Shown: piece by piece, positions 59,282 to 64,000 of the stretch | Layout: each line of letters starts with the position of its first letter | How positions within the stretch are numbered: position 1 is the first letter of the stretch | From: Amorphophallus konjac | Taxonomy: Eukaryota; Streptophyta; Magnoliopsida; Alismatales; Araceae | Assembly: GCA_022559845.1 (NCBI GenBank) | Contig: JAHNEJ010001450.1 | Coordinates: 62,001-126,000, forward strand | Direction: 5' to 3' | DNA: 64,000 nt | The notes under the pieces: generated by a model | What the model was told of the DNA's origin: nothing | Seen by the model: the letters and a program-made list of their open reading frames with translations, nothing else | Databases searched by the model: none | Made by a program: the position numbers and the translations under genes

Positions 59282-61445
59282 AGAACTGCTTTGCAGGTGT
59301 GTCTTGTGACTGAGGAATAAAAGGGGGTAAATAAACCAAGGCACCCTAGTATGAAAACCTCGTTTCTGCTCACTTCAGGTAACATTCTTGCATTCTTCAG
59401 GCTTGCTTTCTTCAGAAATCTCGTTTGATGTATTTCATGCTTAAGTTGTTAAATAAAATCTCATGCATACATATTCTTAACTGCATTGTCATTTGCGCTG
59501 CACAATCTGAGCTTCTCCATATATTAAGCTATGTGTAGACATATTCATTAAAGACATGCTGAATTCATTTCACATTTGCATGCATTACATTTGATTATGC
59601 ACATAGAGAAGGCTAGAAACTCGTAAGCATAGTCTGCAATTTTGTGCATATATGTGAATTGCATACGTCAATTGTCTGCTTACACATCCGGTTGACATAC
59701 AGTTATTGGAAATCTGATGCATTTAGGACTGTGTTGGTACTGCATTGCCATGCATGACCACTATGGTATATCAAATGGTAAGTTACTAAAGGGCAGATGA
59801 AATCCGTCTAGAGGTTCTTACTATGTGTGAGGTGGTCGTGTAGACCAAGTCCTCTGTCTGGTACTATGGGTCACATTGCATATAAAACATAGTTCATGAT
59901 TTCCCTTGCATAAAAGATCATGCACAGGTGGCACATAGAATTTTGTTTCATAATGCATATAGTCAGGGGGAGTCTGTCTAGTCATTGCATGTCAATCAAT
60001 TCAAAAAAGAAGTGAATCACTGCATATAGACAGGGGGAGCTTTTTTTTCATTAGTCTGTTACTGTCTGAACTCTTACTGTCAACACACTTTCAACACATC
60101 TGGCTGTATCTGGGTGTCAGTGATTCCTATCATCAAATGATTTCTATTGATCCATCATCTGAATTCTTACTTTTCTTAAATCTGAAAATTTTTGTCTGCT
60201 ACTCCTCAATCTGTTGAAGAAGAGCATCATTTGAATTCAGTCTATTCTGAACTGCATTACTCAAGCGCATACTTCTTGCTGCATCTTTGGAAATTCACTG
60301 TTCTTTAACAGATCTTCCTGGCAAACTGCATGATTAACTCTGTAACAAGCATGAGTTGTGAAATCATCATTTTCTATGCATGCTTGTTTACATTTCTGAT
60401 GTTTGCTGCTGCTCAGATAATGACTGAACTGAGTTTTGAAGAAAATTTCAGCATGTGAACTGCTTCATAAATTTGAAATCTTTTTTAATGTGGAACCTTC
60501 CATTATACAGGTTTAAGAATATTTGTTAATATGCATTGGTTTAAGTCTAATGTGCTCTTAAGTTTGAACTTAATGGACTTGAAAATATCTGATTCAATCC
60601 TTTTAATAAACCTTAACTGGTTGTCTCATATAAGTTCATGTAAGACTTCCTGAAATCTGAAAAGTTGAAATCTTGATTGAAATACATAGGGTAAGTATTG
60701 TTCTTGCACATTTAGTCTGTCTGAAAATATCTTAAAGAAAATTATGTATAGAGCAATGACTTTGGTTATTGAGAAACCTGTCCAAAGGATTGTGTCATGA
60801 AGTACCACAGTTAACTCTGTTTAAAAATCTTTGAAAATAATGTGAAAAGATGGTAGAGCAATGGCATGGTTGTATTGAATAACTGGGGATTCCGGCCTCT
60901 AACCAAGGTGTTTCCTCATGTAAAAGATACTTCTAATGCTACCTCTATTCTCTAAGTAGAGAAGCAATACGGTTATCACACTGAGTAACTGGGTCATTTC
61001 ACCTAAGACGTGTTGTACCACATGTAAAATGGTGTTGATTAAACCAAAATTACTCATTGAAAAACAAACTGATGCTCTGTAAGATAAATCTGAAAAATAT
61101 ATGCATCAGAAAATTCTGTAAGAACAGTCAAATTCAAATATAAACATGAATGTTTAATCTCAATACTACCTTGTGTTACTCTCAAAGGAGTCATGGAAAT
61201 TAAACTGATTAAGATGAAAGATGGTTGAACTAGAATTTTATATGAGCAAGTGGTTTATTTTTATTAAGGAATTGTCTCAGATATGAGTATTGCATCTTAT
61301 TACAAGAACTCTGATTACATCATTCTTAAACCATACTTTTCAATCAAAGCCAATTCATAAGCCCTTACAATGGAAGACTCTGAAATCTAGATATTGATTT
61401 ATGAAGTTGGCATTGTTCTGAAAAATGCTTCATCTCAGATTCTTT
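59282..61445 (+). other. Noncoding internal region downstream of gag
   Basis: No gene. Contains gggggag purine runs near 59965 and 60035 and conserved blocks at about 59790-59880, 60877-60930 and 60982-61031, which resemble those at 12169-12395 and 12790-12870 in the first element. Confidence 0.6.
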
Positions 61446-62404
61446 GTGTTGGGTTCGATGCAAGTATTCAGAGGGGGGGTGAATGAATATAGCCTATAAT
61501 AACTTTCACCCAATATAAAATTTCACTCAATTAGAATTTCACTCACTCAACATATTAAACTCTTAGAACAAAATCTGATCAAATCATCTAATGAACCTGT
61601 AATCAAACACTTGGAGCGACCCTATGCAAACATCTAGCGGAAGCAAACCATAAGCAATTAAACCACAATGCAAGAGGGGTTTTTAGGTGGTTCGGTCCAG
61701 CAGACCTACATCCACCCCACACTCAACCCGAGTGTGGCTTCCGCTGACTCACAGCTTGAACAGCTGGGCATTACAGCTTGCCTTACAACCGCTGGGCAGC
61801 ACAGCTTGTCGTCCAGTGGAATCCACCACTGCAACCGCTGGGGATTACAGCTTACCCGTCCAGTGGAAACCTCCACTGCCCGCTGAGCAACACAGCTTGC
61901 TGTCCAGAGGAGTCCTCCTCTGCAAACCGCTGACTAACAGCTTGAAAGACAATGTAAAATAGAAAACAGAAAAGATGGAAACACAGCAACTAAAAGCTGA
62001 ACAATGAAGCACGAAATAAGCTCTAACAATGAGCAACCTCAGATCTGGTTTTGAACCAAAGATCTGAGGAAGGAACTCCTTCTCTTTCTCTTTCTCTCTC
62101 TCTCTTCTTCCCTCGATCTCACTCTCTTTCTTCACTCTCTCTCTCTCTTTCTTTTTCTTCTGCTGGATCGTGGAAGCACTCTCTCCTTTTTCTCTTACTC
62201 TTCTCTCAGCTTCTGCTCCTCTCTTCTCTCTCTTTTCTTTCCTCTCTTGTGCTGGATCGACAGCTTCTTTTCACTCTGCTTCGATCACGATCTCTCTCTT
62301 TCTTCTTCTTCTCCTTTTCTTCTTCTTTTCTTTTTCTGGATCGAAGGGCTTTTCTGCTCTCCAGGCTTCTTCTTCGATCAACCTTCTACTGAGGATGAAG
62401 GCTT

Positions 62405-62416
62405 CCTTTTATAAGC
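62405..62416 (-). promoter_or_regulatory. TATA box of inverted LTR
   Basis: The minus strand reads gcttataaaagg, followed by a pyrimidine/purine-biased leader. Confidence 0.55.
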
Positions 62417-62569
62417 AACAGCAGCAGGCACACTGGCCATGTGGCTTCCACATTTCCTGCCCTAAAAATTCGGACCACGTGGCAGCATCCTGGTCACGAG
62501 CCAGGCACCTCGGATCACGTGCCCTTCATTAGTACGCATTTGAATTTGTCCCACTGCCTCGACCCTGCC

Positions 62570-62815
62570 GTGGATAGCGTTGACGCGTTGAAGACAGCTA
62601 GAGATAAGTCGCCCCTTTCTTGAACTGCTGCGTCGACGCTGCCAGTTGGTGGCGTTGACGCACGAACATGTACATTTGTACATTGGCGTCTCTTAAGCCG
62701 CTGCGTCGACGTTTCCAACTTGTGGCGTTGACGCATTGATGCGTTCCAGTGAGCAACCAGCCTAGCCTTTCTTAACTGTTGCGTCGACGCTGCTCCACTG
62801 CTGCGTTGACGCATA
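62570..62815. repeat. TGCGTCGACGC / GCGTTGACGCA repeats in U3
   Basis: Three paired units (near 62630-62662, 62702-62738, 62780-62812), each with gcgtcgacg at the left and gcgttgacgca at the right about 20 nt later, can form short hairpins. A lone gcgttgacgcg lies at 62578. Confidence 0.75.
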
Positions 62816-63100
62816 AGTAATCCAGTGATCACGTCTCGCAGACAGACGTGTGTAGACACGCCATTCTTGACGTCTCCTGAGAAAGTCTCATATTACTATA
62901 CAACGCCCCGCAATGGCTTACGCATTTTGAATCACTCGAGTGCTTCCTTTTCTCGGGTCTTCTTCTGTCTTTTTCGGCATCCGGAATCGTCTCGTCACGG
63001 CATTCGGACGGCATCAACACCAGTCAGACGCATCAAGAGGTTCCGGAACCAAGATGTTGACTACCGGGCGGCCGCCGATTGAGGACCCGGGTGGGTCTTA

Positions 63101-63736
63101 ATGGGGGCGTCCAGGCCCCTGGACGCCCCCATCTTTTTAATTTATTTTATTATTTTCTCAGAGCCCAAAAATAAATAAAAATATATATATTTTAATGGAG
63201 GCGTCCAGGCCCCTGGACGCCTCCATAAAAACTAATAATAATAAATATTTATAAAATGCCACTTGGCATAAAAAAGACAAAAAATAATTAAAAATATATA
63301 TATATTAATGGAGGCGTCCAGACCCCTGGACGCCTCCATAAAAACAAATAAAAAAATTAAAATGCCAGCCCTGGTATAAAAGACAAAAAAAAAATTAAAA
63401 AATAATATAATTTTGGAGGCGTCCAGGCCCCTGGACGCCTCCATCAAAACCCTCACGGGCGCTGGCCACCAAACGACGGTCTGTCGTGTGTGAAAAAATC
63501 CAAATTATAGAGACGTCCAGTCAACTGGACGCGCCCATTTCTGAATCACGAGGCGCCGCTCACAAAACCACGCGTTGTGCCAAACCGCGTGCGGCCGTCG
63601 TCGACTTTCGGTGGACCTGCTTGAGGCGTCCGGGACCCTGGACGCCCCCACAAAAGTATTCCAAAAAAATATATAAAAATAGAATAAAATATTATTTCGG
63701 CCCTGATGGAGGTGTCCAGGATCCTGGACGCCTCCA
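63101..63736. repeat. Array of seven GGCGTCCAGG hairpins
   Basis: Near-perfect palindromes atggaggcgtccagg / cctggacgcctccat with 0-4 nt loops at 63101-63132, 63195-63226, 63308-63339, 63414-63443, 63514-63531 (short), 63623-63650 and 63707-63736. They are separated by A/T-rich spacers, two of which (near 63256 and 63363) share a tgcca..tggtataaaagacaaaaaa-type sequence. Confidence 0.92.
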
Positions 63737-63748
63737 CCCTCCGGAGCC

Positions 63749-63757
63749 CTATAAATA
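63749..63757 (+). promoter_or_regulatory. TATA box after hairpin array
   Basis: ccctataaatagagg begins 12 bp after the last hairpin. This looks like an LTR core promoter with U3 to the left and R/U5 running off the window end. Confidence 0.65.
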
Positions 63758-64000
63758 GAGGCCCACCCCCTCAGTTCTGGAAGAGCTTGGAAGTGATCCG
63801 ATAGGCTGCCGGAGCCCAGAGGCTACGGAGTCATTTTCTAACCCGTGGGTTCTTTTGTAGGTGGAGGTTCTGCCGGCTTCTCGGGTGCTCACGCTCGCGA
63901 GAGGAAGGTCGTCTTCATCCACCGCGCTTCCACGTCGTCCCCACGCTGCCGGAGCTCTGCCGGATTTCACCCTCGACTCATCCAATAAGCCTTTTCTTCC
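63758..64000 (+). other. Putative LTR R/U5 or leader, cut by window end
   Basis: GC-rich sequence after the TATA box with no recognised coding content. It includes ttcttttgtaggtgg, which could be a splice acceptor, but there is no partner to test it. Confidence 0.35.

Larger units (their letters stand above)
54088..61445 (+). mobile_element. Second gag-only (TR-GAG-like) element, 3' LTR not in view
   Basis: Plus-strand element: 5' LTR 54088-56820, primer site 56823-56834, gag 56995-59281, then over 2.1 kb of noncoding sequence. No pol domains. Its gag N-terminus, zinc knuckles, C-terminal GPKTSWVP motif and downstream noncoding blocks match the first element (8580-17728), so they are two families of the same type. 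The 3' LTR is missing; an unrelated insertion interrupts at 61446. Confidence 0.78.
61446..63050 (-). mobile_element. Inverted LTR of a related family (solo or truncated)
   Basis: The plus strand starts TGTTGGGTTCGATGCAAG, the mirror of an LTR 3' end. The module tttaggtggttcgg, cctacatccacccc and hairpin ccacactc/gagtgtgg (61681-61737) follows, then CAGC-rich repeats, a CT-rich leader (62080-62390), a minus-strand TATA (gcttataaaagg, about 62405-62415) and a U3 with GCGTCGACGC repeats. No primer site lies to the left and no purine tract is clear to the right, so a solo LTR or truncated copy is likely. The right limit is uncertain. Confidence 0.6.

Noticed and set aside
62051..62532. Ser/Leu/Phe-rich plus-strand frames that look like membrane proteins
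   Set aside because: They are frames through a CT-rich leader of an inverted LTR.

Overview
This 64 kb window is nuclear DNA from a flowering plant with a transposon-rich genome. It has spliced genes with GT-AG introns, Ty1/copia and Ty3/gypsy LTR elements, RTE-type LINEs, hAT and PIF/Harbinger-like DNA transposons, a tRNA-derived SINE, and plant-only families such as the plant mobile domain. Nothing fixes the species. All calls come from reading the sequence and from remembered family motifs; no database search was run.

The one clear host gene is on the minus strand: the 3' part of a SAMHD1/VENOSA4-like dNTP triphosphohydrolase gene. Five coding exons are visible (51113-51193, 50929-51020, a 16-nt microexon at 50804-50819, 25905-26019, 25722-25819). 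Together they give 134 in-frame codons including the stop. The microexon is followed by an intron of about 24.8 kb, and the catalytic HD core lies upstream of the window or beyond transposon insertions. The big intron holds a SINE remnant, a 6.7 kb hAT element (30018-36702) carrying pieces of two host genes (VPS18-like and glutamate dehydrogenase), and a Russian-doll stack: an old RTE LINE (37040-47531) hit by a copia element with identical 143-bp LTRs (37699-45000), itself hit by a hAT-type element (39232-41507), which holds a second RTE LINE (39622-41318). Chromovirus remnants follow.

Left of the gene: a plant-mobile-domain pseudogene antisense to a gypsy-like LTR (1-4.2 kb); degenerate gypsy LTR and gag sequence (4.2-8.6 kb); a complete gag-only copia-like element with 2.8 kb LTRs and a perfect 5-bp target duplication (8580-17728); more gypsy remnants (17.7-21.9 kb); and two related Harbinger-like MITEs, one full of GA/G-rich repeats (23210-24271) and one carrying a broken ABCB transporter fragment (24441-25374).

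Right of the gene: a small palindrome-rich MITE, the 5' part of an LTR element with a GGCCGCCAGATC minisatellite (about 52.0-54.1 kb), a second gag-only element (54088 onward), an inverted related LTR (61446 to about 63.05 kb), and a hairpin array ahead of a TATA box at the window end. Recurring themes are palindrome or short-repeat arrays in LTR U3 regions just upstream of TATA boxes, a U5 hairpin kept by compensatory changes, and conserved noncoding blocks downstream of gag in the two gag-only elements.
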